In this document: positions 24,441 through 32,232 of the stretch, in pieces
Layout of the letters: each line of letters starts with the position of its first letter
Position numbering within the stretch: the stretch's first letter is position 1
Source of the DNA: Clostridia bacterium
GTDB taxonomy: Bacteria > Bacillota > Clostridia > Lachnospirales > Anaerotignaceae
Assembly: GCA_022651385.1 (NCBI GenBank)
Contig: JALCQR010000003.1
Coordinates: 1 to 56,966, forward strand
Direction: 5' to 3'
Length of the DNA stretch: 56,966 nt
Notes under the pieces: generated by a model
Seen by the model: only the letters and a program-made list of their open reading frames with translations
What the model was told of the DNA's origin: nothing
Databases searched by the model: none
Made by a program: the position numbers and the translations under genes

Positions 24441-25169
24441 TTATATTCTGTAGCCGCGAGGCGTAACCATAAACCCATTTATAATTTTAGTTTTTGAATT
24501 ACCTACAAAAACTGTTGTAAACATGTCGGCTTCATATGTTTCAAGGCTTTCAAGTAACATTATTTTTCTTTCTTCTCCATGTCTTCCAATATTTTTAACT
24601 ATTCCACAGACTGTATTTTTGTCTCTATACTGTTCAATTATTTTACATGCTTTTTTTAAATAATCATGCCGTTTTTTGCTTGACGGATTATAAATGCATA
24701 TGACAAAATCACCCTCAGCCGCCATACGAAGTCTTTTTTCAATTGTATCCCAAGGCGTCAATAAATCACTTAAACTTATTACAGCAAAATCACTTGTTAT
24801 AGGTGAGCCAAGAATTGCACCACCGCTGAGTGCCGCTGTAATTCCCGGCACAATTTCTATTTCGACGTCCTTAAAATTTTCGGATAGTTCTATAATAAGT
24901 CCGGCCATTGCGTAAACTTCAGCGTCTCCGCTTGATATTATTGCCGTAGTTTTTCCCTCATGTGCTGATTTCAAAGCCGCCAAACATCTGTCTTTTTCTT
25001 TTTTCATAGGAGTTTCAATAAATTCTTTACCGGCAAAATATTCTTTTATTAAATTGATATAAACGGTATATCCCGCAATTACATCACATTTTTTAAGCGT
25101 TTCACATGCCTTTACAGTCATTTGCTCATAGCTTCCCGGTCCTATGCCAACAACATAAAGTTTATTCAA
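24441..25169 (-). CDS. cbiH: Cobalt-precorrin-3 C17-methyltransferase CbiH (CobJ)
   Basis: Methylates C17 and closes the ring-contracted macrocycle. It is a 242-residue SAM-dependent tetrapyrrole methylase with LYVVGIGPGSYEQMT at the N-terminus, ISSGDAEVYAMAGL, VPGITAALSGGAILGSPI and YNPSSKKR. It ends in FTTVFVGNS and VTPRGY, typical of CbiH/CobJ. I chose TTG 25167-25169, which has GGGGTG upstream and overlaps the cbiG stop codon. A longer ATG start at 25202 would lie well inside cbiG. Confidence 0.94.
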   Translation of the reverse strand: MNKLYVVGIGPGSYEQMTVKACETLKKCDVIAGYTVYINLIKEYFAGKEFIETPMKKEKDRCLAALKSAHEGKTTAIISSGDAEVYAMAGLIIELSENFKDVEIEIVPGITAALSGGAILGSPITSDFAVISLSDLLTPWDTIEKRLRMAAEGDFVICIYNPSSKKRHDYLKKACKIIEQYRDKNTVCGIVKNIGRHGEERKIMLLESLETYEADMFTTVFVGNSKTKIINGFMVTPRGYRI

Positions 25170-26202
25170 AAACCACACCCCATTTTTCACATGCAGCTGC
25201 AAAAGTCATACCGTCATGGCTGATTTTTTTTATTATTATTTCTCCTCCGTTTGATGCCAAAACAGCAGCTCTTTCACAAACATTGTCAGTTCCTGTTATG
25301 TTTTTCACAAAAACAGATGAAGAAAACTTGCCCTCGGCAGTGTTTAGTTTTTCAGCCGAAAAAAAATATAAAGGCCATTTTTTATCAGCCGCAAAATCAA
25401 TAAGTCCCTTTTCCCCATGTTTTATATCAATTGATGAAACAGAACTTACAGCTTGTTCAAAAATATGTCCTTTTTCTAAACAGCTGGTAACAAAGCAAAG
25501 CAGTTTTTCTTTTTCAGTATCTTTTCTGCAGCCTATTCCTATATGGACTTTCTGAGGCACAAGATGAATTGTATTTTTGCAATTTGATTTGTTTGTATAT
25601 ATTGAAACACATACACATGTGTCGCATTTCCCGCTTTTTGTAAGGCCGTCCGGCAATTTTTCACCATTATAAACATCACAAATAAACGCTACTTTTTTAC
25701 CGCTCAGTATTTCCGAAGATATCTCTTTTGTCATATCTTTTTCAAGTATATTAAGTTCATTCTTTTTTGCAAAAACGTCAACTGCAAACTTATGATTTAT
25801 GTCGGTTGCAGTAGTAATTATAAGCTGCGAACCAAGCGTATCTGATATTATTTTGGAAAATTCATTTGCTCCGCCCATATGCCCACCTATAATTGGTATC
25901 GTATAAAGTGCTTTTTCATCCACAACTATGACGGCAGGGTCCGTAAATTTATCCTTTATATATGGCGCCACAGCCCTTACTGCAATTCCGACAGCACCTA
26001 TAAAAAGTATAATGTCTGACATATCAAAAGCCATTTGAGTCCATTCGCTTAATTTGTTCATTGAAATAAGACCATATTTTTTTGCGTATTTTTCAATTGA
26101 ATAGCTTTTTGCATTATAACCTTTTCTTTGCAGATTCCGTCCAAGTTTTCGGTTTATCATACTCCCATTTTCAGTAAAACTAATTATTGAAACGTAAATC
26201 AT
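25162..26202 (-). CDS. cbiG: Cobalt-precorrin-5A hydrolase CbiG
   Basis: Opens the delta-lactone and releases the C20 fragment as acetaldehyde, a step specific to the anaerobic pathway. The 346 residues have the N- and mid-domain motifs FIGAVGIAVRAVAPYIKDK, DPAVIVVDEKALYTIPIIGG and GGHMGGANEFSKII, and the C-terminal CobE-like domain starting HIGIGCRKDTEKEKL. It lies between cbiF and cbiH. Its start overlaps the cbiF stop by 4 bases. Confidence 0.95.
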   Translation of the reverse strand: MIYVSIISFTENGSMINRKLGRNLQRKGYNAKSYSIEKYAKKYGLISMNKLSEWTQMAFDMSDIILFIGAVGIAVRAVAPYIKDKFTDPAVIVVDEKALYTIPIIGGHMGGANEFSKIISDTLGSQLIITTATDINHKFAVDVFAKKNELNILEKDMTKEISSEILSGKKVAFICDVYNGEKLPDGLTKSGKCDTCVCVSIYTNKSNCKNTIHLVPQKVHIGIGCRKDTEKEKLLCFVTSCLEKGHIFEQAVSSVSSIDIKHGEKGLIDFAADKKWPLYFFSAEKLNTAEGKFSSSVFVKNITGTDNVCERAAVLASNGGEIIIKKISHDGMTFAAACEKWGVVFE

Positions 26203-26960
26203 TTTGAGTCACTCTCATTTCTGAACATTGTCGAAAACGAGGGATCATATAGCTTTGACCTTTCAAATTCACTGTTTAAAACACGTCCGATTATTATTAG
26301 AGCTGTATTTTTAATGTTTTCTCTTTCGGCTGTTTTTTCAAGCTCATCAACAGTACATATAAATTTTTTCTCATCCGGCCACGACGCTTTATAAACTATA
26401 GCCGCCGGAGTATCGCCGCTTAAACCGCCTTTTTTAAGTTTTTCTGTAAGCACTCCCAAAAGCGCGGCACTTAAAAAAACAACCATAGTGCAATTATGCT
26501 TTGCAAGAAGTGAAATATCTTCTTTTTCAGGCATTTTTGTTCTGCCTTCGGTGCGTGTTATAATTACAGTCTGTGAAACATCAGGAAGGGTATATTCTAA
26601 ATTAAGAGAAGCCGCAGCAGCACAAAAAGAGCTTACTCCCGGACATACTCTGTATTTTATATTTTCTTTTTCAAGTATTACCATTTGTTCTTTTATTGCC
26701 CCATAAATTGACGGGTCTCCGGTATGAAGCCTAACTGTATTTTTATTGGCTTTTTCAGCAGCTTTTATTGCTTTTATCACTTCTTCAAGAGTCATATAAG
26801 CACTGTTATATACCTTGCAGTCTTTTTTTGCATATTTTAAAAGTTCCTTGTTTACAAGAGAACCGGCGTATATTATCTGGTCGGCATTTTCAATAAGCTT
26901 CATACCTCTTACAGTAATCAGGTCCTCGGCTCCCGGCCCTGCCCCAACAAAATCGACCAT
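26199..26960 (-). CDS. cbiF: Cobalt-precorrin-4 C11-methyltransferase CbiF (CobM)
   Basis: Methylates C11 of cobalt-precorrin-4. A 253-residue tetrapyrrole methylase: MVDFVGAGPGAEDLITVRG at the N-terminus, YAGSLVNKELL, HTGDPSIYGAIKEQM, CPGVSSFCAAAASL, LPDVSQTVIITRTEGRTKMP and the C-terminal IGRVL. The SQT..I.TR..GRT stretch is characteristic of CbiF/CobM. It starts directly after the cbiL stop codon. Confidence 0.96.
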   Translation of the reverse strand: MVDFVGAGPGAEDLITVRGMKLIENADQIIYAGSLVNKELLKYAKKDCKVYNSAYMTLEEVIKAIKAAEKANKNTVRLHTGDPSIYGAIKEQMVILEKENIKYRVCPGVSSFCAAAASLNLEYTLPDVSQTVIITRTEGRTKMPEKEDISLLAKHNCTMVVFLSAALLGVLTEKLKKGGLSGDTPAAIVYKASWPDEKKFICTVDELEKTAERENIKNTALIIIGRVLNSEFERSKLYDPSFSTMFRNESDSK

Positions 26961-27653
26961 TTATTGTTTCACATCCTTAACAATAACTGTAGTAAAGTAT
27001 CCCATTTTTTCATCGGCTTTGTTTATATCATCAAATATTTTCTCGCTTTCATAACCGCAGTCGGATACTGCATACGTTTTGAAATCTTTGATATTTTTCA
27101 GCTTTTCTCTAATATCTTTAATTGAGTTACCGGATTTCATAAATACTTTTGTTCCGTCCATATTCAGAAATTTTTCAGTATCGCTGTGCGCCGCAGGTAT
27201 GATAGTAATTGGCTTTCTCATTTCAGTAAGCGAAATATTAAGTGCAGCGCTTACAGCACAAAAGCTCGGCACTCCGGCAATCATCTCTGTTTTAAATCCG
27301 TCTTTTTTTACAATATCGTTTATATATCCAAAAGTTGAATAAATAGAAATATCTCCAATGCTTATAAAAGCCACATTTTTTCCCTTAATAAGATAATCTT
27401 CTATTATTTCAGCGTTTTTTTCATGCTGTTTTTTTAATATATTTTTGTCTTTTACCATAGGAAAACTTAGGTCAAGCAAAATTTTATCATTTAAATCCAC
27501 AACATGTTTTACTATATCAAGAGCAGCGTTTTTTTCGCCTCCGCTTTGGGGAACAGCTATTATTTCAGCAGCTTCAAGCATTTTAACTGCTTTAAGTGTT
27601 ATAAGCTCATAATCCCCGGGACCAACTCCCACTCCGTAAAGTATTCCCTTCAT
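26961..27653 (-). CDS. cbiL: Cobalt-precorrin-2 C20-methyltransferase CbiL (CobI)
   Basis: Adds the C20 methyl group to cobalt-precorrin-2. A 230-residue tetrapyrrole methylase with GILYGVGVGPGDYELITLKA at the N-terminus, the dinucleotide-like ISIGDISIYSTFGYI, AGVPSFCAVSAAL and YFTTVIVK at the end. The start ATG 27651-27653 has GGAGG six bases upstream; a start 12 bases earlier would include that site. Start and cbiD stop overlap as ATGA. Confidence 0.95.
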   Translation of the reverse strand: MKGILYGVGVGPGDYELITLKAVKMLEAAEIIAVPQSGGEKNAALDIVKHVVDLNDKILLDLSFPMVKDKNILKKQHEKNAEIIEDYLIKGKNVAFISIGDISIYSTFGYINDIVKKDGFKTEMIAGVPSFCAVSAALNISLTEMRKPITIIPAAHSDTEKFLNMDGTKVFMKSGNSIKDIREKLKNIKDFKTYAVSDCGYESEKIFDDINKADEKMGYFTTVIVKDVKQ

Positions 27654-28780
27654 TTTTTCCTCCATTTTGCAAGTATTTTTTCAGCTCCTGAACTTTCTGC
27701 CAAAAGACCGTATTTATTGCTGAAAAACACTATACCTATGTTGCTTTCTTTATCAACATGCCGCATAATATACATCTGAGCACGTTTTACGGCATAATCC
27801 ATTGTTTCTTTTAATAATCCGTACCGGTTAATTATATCAAGAGCTTCATCGCATACGGCACAGTCAAATATTTTTTCAACGCCTTTTTTGTCAATTCCAA
27901 ATAACGCGGCATATGAGGCAAGTATTTCCATACGGCAGTCACCCATAGCCGAATGTGTATTCATTATTCCGCCTGAAAGTTTTATAAATTTTCCTATATG
28001 CCCCACAAGAAGTATATCTTTAAAATGTTCCTGTGAAGCCTTTTCTACAGCCACTCCGACAAAATTTGAACATTTAATATACTGTACACCCTTAATGCCC
28101 ATTTTCTTAATATAACTTTCACCGTAATTCCCCGGAGTAATGATAATTTTATCGCTTCCAGATTTTCTTATTACTCCTATTTCAAGCTTTACGGTATCTG
28201 CCAAAGCCTTTAGACTTTTAGGCTCAACTATTCCGCTTGTTCCTATTATTGAAATTCCGCCCACAATACCGATGTTGGGATTAAACGTCTTTTCAGCTGC
28301 TTTTTCGCCTTCAGGTACAAAAATCGTTATTTTAATTCCGTCTTTATAATTTGAATTTTCACATACTCTCTTTATTTCAGTCTGAATCATTTTTCTCGGC
28401 ACAGAATTTATAGCAGCGCTTCCAACCGGCTGGTCAAGACCTTTTTTAGTAACTCTGCCTACACCCTTTCCGCCTTCAATCTCAATACCGCTTTTCGTTT
28501 TTTCAGCCTTAGCATATATCAACAGTCCGTCTGTAGCATCATAGTCATCCCCACCGTCTTTTTTCACGGCACACGAAGTAAAATTTTCGTTTAAATCTAT
28601 GTCATATATTTCAGTTTTAACCTCAATGCCCTTTGGAGTCATAACTGATGCTTCATTACACTTTCTTTTGTTCAAAAGCATATACACGGCAGCTTTTGAT
28701 GCAAGAGCTGCGCAAGTTCCCGTTGTGTATCCAAATCTCAACTTTTCATTTCCTATATACTGATAATACTCAAACGGCAT
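27650..28780 (-). CDS. cbiD: Cobalt-precorrin-5B C1-methyltransferase CbiD
   Basis: Methylates C1, a hallmark of the anaerobic cobalamin pathway. The 376 residues begin with the CbiD signature RFGYTTGTCAALASKAAVY. DDYDATDGLLIYA, GGKGVGRVTKKGL, PVGSAAINSVPRKMI and GIVGGISIIGTSGIVEP follow, and then ITPGNYG and LLVGHIGKFIKLSGGIMNTHS. I chose ATG 28778-28780 with GAAGGGA upstream over an ATG 21 bases earlier that overlaps the cbiK end. The next gene overlaps its stop. Confidence 0.96.
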   Translation of the reverse strand: MPFEYYQYIGNEKLRFGYTTGTCAALASKAAVYMLLNKRKCNEASVMTPKGIEVKTEIYDIDLNENFTSCAVKKDGGDDYDATDGLLIYAKAEKTKSGIEIEGGKGVGRVTKKGLDQPVGSAAINSVPRKMIQTEIKRVCENSNYKDGIKITIFVPEGEKAAEKTFNPNIGIVGGISIIGTSGIVEPKSLKALADTVKLEIGVIRKSGSDKIIITPGNYGESYIKKMGIKGVQYIKCSNFVGVAVEKASQEHFKDILLVGHIGKFIKLSGGIMNTHSAMGDCRMEILASYAALFGIDKKGVEKIFDCAVCDEALDIINRYGLLKETMDYAVKRAQMYIMRHVDKESNIGIVFFSNKYGLLAESSGAEKILAKWRKK

Positions 28781-28790
28781 GTTTTTCCCT

Positions 28791-29567
28791 TCATATACCA
28801 AGATATTTTTTCATGTGCTCAACATAAATATCTGTAATTTCTTCATACTCTCCAAGACCTTTTATTAACGTGCGAGCTGATATACCTGCGTTTTCAAACT
28901 TATTTTTCCAGCTGTCAGGTCCTTCTCCGGCCATGTCATTTCTTGCATGGTCTCCTGCTACAAACATAAAAGGCGTAAGCAAAACTTTTTTAAATCCACG
29001 TTCTTTTACAATTTCTATTACTTCATCAATTCCCGGGTATGCCTCAACAGTACCTACAAAAAAATTTGAGTATTTTTTTTGCTCAAATATATATGCAAGC
29101 GCCGGATATACAATATTCATTATATGTTTTGTTCCATGGCCCATAAGCACAACAGCCTCGCCGGCATTATATTTTATTTTTGATGAAAGCATATCGGCAA
29201 TTTTGCAGCAGTCCTCCGTTGAAGCAATAAGAGGTTTTCCAACTGAAATTTTTTTAAATTTTTCAATATAAAATTTACAGTCATCACATAATTTTTCATA
29301 TTCAATACCGGAAATAACATGAGTTGGCTGAACATAACACTCACCATATCCGGAATTCAAAGCAAAATTAAGAGCTTCTTTTACATTAAAGATATTTATA
29401 TTTTCATTTCTTAGTTTGTTTATTATAGTTCCGCTTGTAAAAGCACGGCAAACATCAAATCCTTTAAAATCTCGTTCTATTTTATCTTCAAAATTCTCAA
29501 TGCTCTTTTTTCTTGTATCCGAATAACTTGTACCAAAACTTACAACAATAATTATTTTTTTATTCAT
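28791..29567 (-). CDS. cbiK: Sirohydrochlorin cobaltochelatase CbiK
   Basis: Inserts cobalt into sirohydrochlorin, the entry step of the anaerobic branch. The 258 residues have KKIIIVVSFGTSYSDTRKKS at the N-terminus, YVQPTHVISGIEYE, VVLMGHGTKH with a metal-binding histidine, VGTVEAYPG and LLTPFMFVAGDHARNDMAGE, which holds the second histidine. That pattern is CbiK rather than CbiX. I chose ATG 29565-29567, preceded by GGGAAATTATT; a longer frame start at 29603 would lie within the leader. It is the first gene of the operon behind the riboswitch. Confidence 0.95.
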   Translation of the reverse strand: MNKKIIIVVSFGTSYSDTRKKSIENFEDKIERDFKGFDVCRAFTSGTIINKLRNENINIFNVKEALNFALNSGYGECYVQPTHVISGIEYEKLCDDCKFYIEKFKKISVGKPLIASTEDCCKIADMLSSKIKYNAGEAVVLMGHGTKHIMNIVYPALAYIFEQKKYSNFFVGTVEAYPGIDEVIEIVKERGFKKVLLTPFMFVAGDHARNDMAGEGPDSWKNKFENAGISARTLIKGLGEYEEITDIYVEHMKKYLGI

Positions 29568-29634
29568 AATAATTTCCCAATCTTTTAATACAAAAACAGC
29601 CATTTCATTTAAGAAACGGCACCAAAATAAAATA

Positions 29635-29669
29635 AAGCAAAGTACGTTGGCCCGCCGTACTACAGCTTT
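29635..29669 (-). terminator. Riboswitch-linked terminator of the cobalamin operon
   Basis: On the minus strand AAAGC, a 3-base bulge, AGTACG, a 9-base loop, CGTACT, a 2-base bulge and GCTTT, followed by ATTTTATTTTGG (29622-29634). It lies between the aptamer and cbiK, so it is the likely expression platform. Confidence 0.8.
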
Positions 29670-29675
29670 CTTTCA

Positions 29676-29828
29676 AAAAAGGCAGGTCTTCTGACTTAGG
29701 CTTACGCTGTCTGCGCCTTCCCGTATAATACAGTGACTTTATGCAGACATTAAAAACCATTACAGCGGCGGCACCGTGAAGGAATTCCTTACTTCCCTAT
29801 TATCCGACTAAAAGCCGGCACCTTTAAG
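29676..29828 (-). promoter_or_regulatory. Cobalamin riboswitch aptamer
   Basis: On the minus strand the aptamer has the 5' GGTGCCGGC segment, GGGAAG, a central TTCACGGTGCCGCCGCTGTA stretch (the conserved CACTGCCCCCGCA.CTGT region in variant form), and near its 3' end GTCAGAAGACCTGCC, the B12 box. AAAGG and CCTTT close the P1 helix. The terminator between it and cbiK fits ligand-induced repression of all 18 genes from cbiK to cbiC. Confidence 0.93.
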
Positions 29829-29843
29829 AAATATATTGTAATT

Positions 29844-29872
29844 ATTTTAACTTCTTATACAATTAATGTCAA
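29844..29872 (-). promoter_or_regulatory. Sigma-A promoter of the cobalamin operon
   Basis: TTGACA (29867-29872), 17 bases, TAAAAT (29844-29849) on the minus strand. The predicted start lies about 10 bases upstream of the riboswitch. Confidence 0.85.
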
Positions 29873-29888
29873 CAACACAAATAAAAAA

Positions 29889-29908
29889 GGCAGGCAAAAT
29901 AACCTGCC
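29889..29908 (-). terminator. Terminator of the marR-family gene
   Basis: On the minus strand GGCAGG, an 8-base loop, CCTGCC and TTTTTT (29883-29888). It separates the MarR gene from the cobalamin promoter, whose -35 box begins 10 bases further on. Confidence 0.88.
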
Positions 29909-29935
29909 GATAATAAAAATACTAAAACAATATTT

Positions 29936-30532
29936 TCAAAATCTAAAACCATTATGAAATTCACGTCTTCCGCTGCCGCACATTCTGTCAAAATTATCAC
30001 CATGAAAATGGCCGCGATTCCTATTCATTTCATGACAGCGCGTGTCAAATTTATCCGACTGCAATTCATCGCTTTTCTTAGACAATGCATTTTCCATGGA
30101 ATTAATTAGTTTTTCCAAAAGTTCCGAAAGTTTCGCCTTATCTTCTTCAGATAAACCCAGGCACCATGACTCTGCATCTTTTTGTCTTGGATTAACAAAC
30201 TCTTTTTCCGCTTTCCGTCCTTTATCGGTAATAAATACGTTTATCACTCGTTTATCATTTTCATTTTGACGGCGCTCTACATAACCGCTTTTTTCAAGCT
30301 TGGCAACCAATTCTCCAAGCGAAGAAGGACGAATATCTAATTTTTCAGTTATTTCACTCTGAGTTAAACCATCTTCTTTAGCAAGAATGTGCAGCACAAG
30401 CCCTTGACCACGTCCTATAAAATTTCTAAATTCATGATTAAAATAACGATGCTCAATATGAGCAAGTCTGTATGATAAATTTGTACAGCTTCTTATTTGT
30501 TCTAAAATTTTGTTTGAATAATTATTCCCCAT
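29936..30532 (-). CDS. MarR-family transcriptional regulator with His/Cys-rich tail
   Basis: A 198-residue protein with a MarR winged-helix domain: GLVLHILAKEDGLTQSEITE and then LDIRPSSLGELVAKLEKSGY form the recognition helix, and ERRQNENDKRVINVFITDKG forms the wing. A dimerisation helix follows. The C-terminal tail of about 34 residues is unusually rich in His, Arg, Asn and Cys (RCHEMNRNRGHFHG and FDRMCGSGRREFHNGFRF) and might bind metal or ligand. I chose ATG 30530-30532 because GAGGAG precedes it; the ATG at 30550 overlaps that site. It probably represses its own promoter through the palindromes at 30557 and 30616. The regulated partner may also be the hydrolase encoded on the other strand; that is inference. 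Confidence 0.88.
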   Translation of the reverse strand: MGNNYSNKILEQIRSCTNLSYRLAHIEHRYFNHEFRNFIGRGQGLVLHILAKEDGLTQSEITEKLDIRPSSLGELVAKLEKSGYVERRQNENDKRVINVFITDKGRKAEKEFVNPRQKDAESWCLGLSEEDKAKLSELLEKLINSMENALSKKSDELQSDKFDTRCHEMNRNRGHFHGDNFDRMCGSGRREFHNGFRF

Positions 30533-30556
30533 ATAAAAATCACTCCTCATAAATAT

Positions 30557-30568
30557 TAAGGTACCTTA
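30557..30568. promoter_or_regulatory. Palindromic operator-like site 1 (TAAGGTACCTTA)
   Basis: A perfect 12-bp palindrome between the -10 box and the ribosome-binding site of the MarR gene. It is the expected position for an autorepressor site. Confidence 0.6.
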
Positions 30569-30575
30569 TATTTTT

Positions 30576-30604
30576 ATAATACATCTACATTGTTTAAAAG
30601 TCAA
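30576..30604 (-). promoter_or_regulatory. Sigma-A promoter of the marR-family gene
   Basis: TTGACT (30599-30604), 17 bases, TATTAT (30576-30581) on the minus strand, bracketed by two AGGTACCT palindromes. Confidence 0.75.
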
Positions 30605-30613
30605 GAAATATTT

Positions 30614-30626
30614 TTAGGTACCTTAA
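30614..30626. promoter_or_regulatory. Palindromic operator-like site 2 (TTAGGTACCTTAA)
   Basis: The core AGGTACCT (30616-30623) repeats site 1, and its centre is 57 bp away from it. It lies just upstream of the -35 box of the MarR promoter. Confidence 0.55.
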
Positions 30627-30718
30627 TATTTTTTAAAGAATCATGTTACTATTATAAAGTTCTATTTAAAAATCTTACAAATAAAAAAATAATAGATTAA
30701 CATATTGATTAAGAATTG

Positions 30719-30747
30719 TTGACTTTTCCAGCGTTTTATAGTAAAAT
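30719..30747 (+). promoter_or_regulatory. Sigma-A promoter of the alpha/beta hydrolase gene
   Basis: TTGACT (30719-30724), 17 bases, TAAAAT (30742-30747). This leaves a leader of about 170 bases before the start codon. The leader contains an 18-codon frame (ATG at about 30802) without a visible ribosome-binding site. Confidence 0.6.
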
Positions 30748-30923
30748 TATATAAATTAGAAGTTACAAAAGGTTACTGTTTACATCAGAATAACAGCAAA
30801 ATGAGCAAATCGTCATCCAGCAAACCTTCCGATCCCAAACTGAAAATCGACGGATAGAAGGAACACACGGGATGGATGCTCCAAAGCTGCCAAAGCATTA
30901 TTATTAAGAGGGGAGCTAAAATA

Positions 30924-31715
30924 ATGAAAACAATTACCACTTCAGACGGAGTAAAAATTGCCTACAGCCAGACTGGTAAAGGCAAGGATCTTGTTATGGT
31001 TCATGGCTATGGATGCTCGAGTCTTTACTTCAAACGAAATATTCCGGCGCTGGCTAAGCATTTCAGAGTTACTGCAATCGACCTTCGCGGTCATGGTGAA
31101 TCGGAAAAAACCATGAAAGGTCCTCGAATCTCACGACTCGCATCAGACATACATGAGCTTCTCGAATATCTTGATATCTCTGATGCAGTATATTTGGGAT
31201 GGTCTATGGGTTGCTCAGTCGGATGGTCTTACTGGGACATGTTCCAAAAAGACAGACTGTCAAAGTTCATCTTTGTAGACGAGCCTGCACTCGGCCTTGA
31301 CACCCCTATCAATCCCAGTCACCTTCTGAACTATCAACAGACTCTCGATTTCATGGGTTCCTTGGCCGCAGATAAGCAGACAACCCTAAATGGTTTTATC
31401 GGCGGTATCTTAATTAACAAGGAAAATGATGTTTCCGATTTGATTGAGTCAAGCTGTAAAATAGAACCGAGCTTTGCTGGACGATTGTTTTACAACCACA
31501 TGGTTACCGATTGGAGCGATGTGCTTCCGACTATAGATATTCCGGCGTTAGTAATCTCGGGAAAAAAGAGCTTCTTCAACCCTGAACTCGTAAAGGCAAC
31601 GGCCAATCTGCTTCCGAAAGCAAGATTGGAAATCTTCCCGGAAACTGGTCACCTTATGTTCTTTGAGGAAGCGGAGCGTTTCAATAATATAGTGACTAAA
31701 TTCATTGAAAAATAA
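30924..31715 (+). CDS. Alpha/beta fold hydrolase
   Basis: A 263-residue cytoplasmic protein with a standard alpha/beta hydrolase layout. The oxyanion region is MVHGYGC (25-31), DLRGHGES follows, and the nucleophile serine is S94 in LGWSMGCS. The C-terminal histidine lies in FPETGHLMFFEEAERFN. The usual acid after strand 6 is not obvious: PALVISGKKSFFNPE has serine where GxxD normally sits, so the acid may be elsewhere or altered. The start ATG 30924 has GAGGGGAG upstream; an earlier in-frame ATG lacks one. It is one of few plus-strand genes here, and its more GC-rich codons (CTC, GGC, ACC) suggest recent transfer. The substrate cannot be told. A terminator follows. Confidence 0.85.
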   Translation: MKTITTSDGVKIAYSQTGKGKDLVMVHGYGCSSLYFKRNIPALAKHFRVTAIDLRGHGESEKTMKGPRISRLASDIHELLEYLDISDAVYLGWSMGCSVGWSYWDMFQKDRLSKFIFVDEPALGLDTPINPSHLLNYQQTLDFMGSLAADKQTTLNGFIGGILINKENDVSDLIESSCKIEPSFAGRLFYNHMVTDWSDVLPTIDIPALVISGKKSFFNPELVKATANLLPKARLEIFPETGHLMFFEEAERFNNIVTKFIEK

Positions 31716-31734
31716 CTTCAAATCGTATAAGCCA

Positions 31735-31763
31735 AAGCTGGGGGATATACAAACCCCTAGCTT
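31735..31763 (+). terminator. Terminator of the alpha/beta hydrolase gene
   Basis: AAGCTGGGGG (31735-31744) pairs with CCCCTAGCTT (31754-31763) with one mismatch, then CGTTTATTATATT. The T-rich tail is modest. Confidence 0.7.
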
Positions 31764-32176
31764 CGTTTATTATATTAATAAAATTATAGGAACTATTACA
31801 AGATTTCATTTATGACATCAAACTCCATGAACAATTCTCTGCTTCTTTATACGACTTTTTGGGCTGTGTAATAAAATGGAAAGATAACTGCCTATCCAAA
31901 AAATATGAAAATTTTATCTCCATTATTTTCGTGTTAACCGTTTAGAATAGAATATCTTTGAATTTTGAATTACCTAAACAGGTTAATAGGATGAAATGGC
32001 TTTATTGAAAACCGAGTTTAATACATATAAACTTATGATGAGACAGTTGCTTCCAGAAGTGTAACTTCATGAGCAAAGCTGTATACTGATTCCGGCGTTA
32101 TTGGCAGTAGGCCTTTTATTTTGCTTATTTTTATGTTATAAAAATATTTTTTGGTGTAAATTTTAGTGTAAATAAA
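31764..32176. other. Gene-poor stretch between the hydrolase and rnpB
   Basis: About 400 AT-rich bases without a convincing gene. There is a 37-codon minus-strand frame at about 31820-31930. There is also a plus-strand frame from 31996 that is broken by a stop at 32062-32064 and continues to 32166. Neither resembles a protein I know. Confidence 0.6.
31996..32166 (+). pseudogene. Possible remnant of a small membrane protein, split by a stop codon
   Basis: In one frame 22 codons starting MALLKTEFNTYKLMMRQLLP reach a TAA (32062-32064) and continue, still in frame, for 33 more codons with a hydrophobic segment CILIPALLAVGLLFCLFLCY before TAG. If the TAA is a mutation the intact protein would have about 56 residues and one membrane helix. 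No clear ribosome-binding site is present and the opposite strand is also open, so chance is a fair alternative. Confidence 0.2.
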
Positions 32177-32214
32177 AAATACAAGGATTCAAGTTTCCTC
32201 AAAGCCTTGTATTT
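32177..32214 (-). terminator. Terminator of rnpB
   Basis: On the minus strand AAATACAAGG, an 18-base loop, CCTTGTATTT and TTTATTTA. It begins 18 bases after the mature 3' end of RNase P RNA. Confidence 0.75.
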
Positions 32215-32232
32215 ACTGAGTTTTTATTAATA

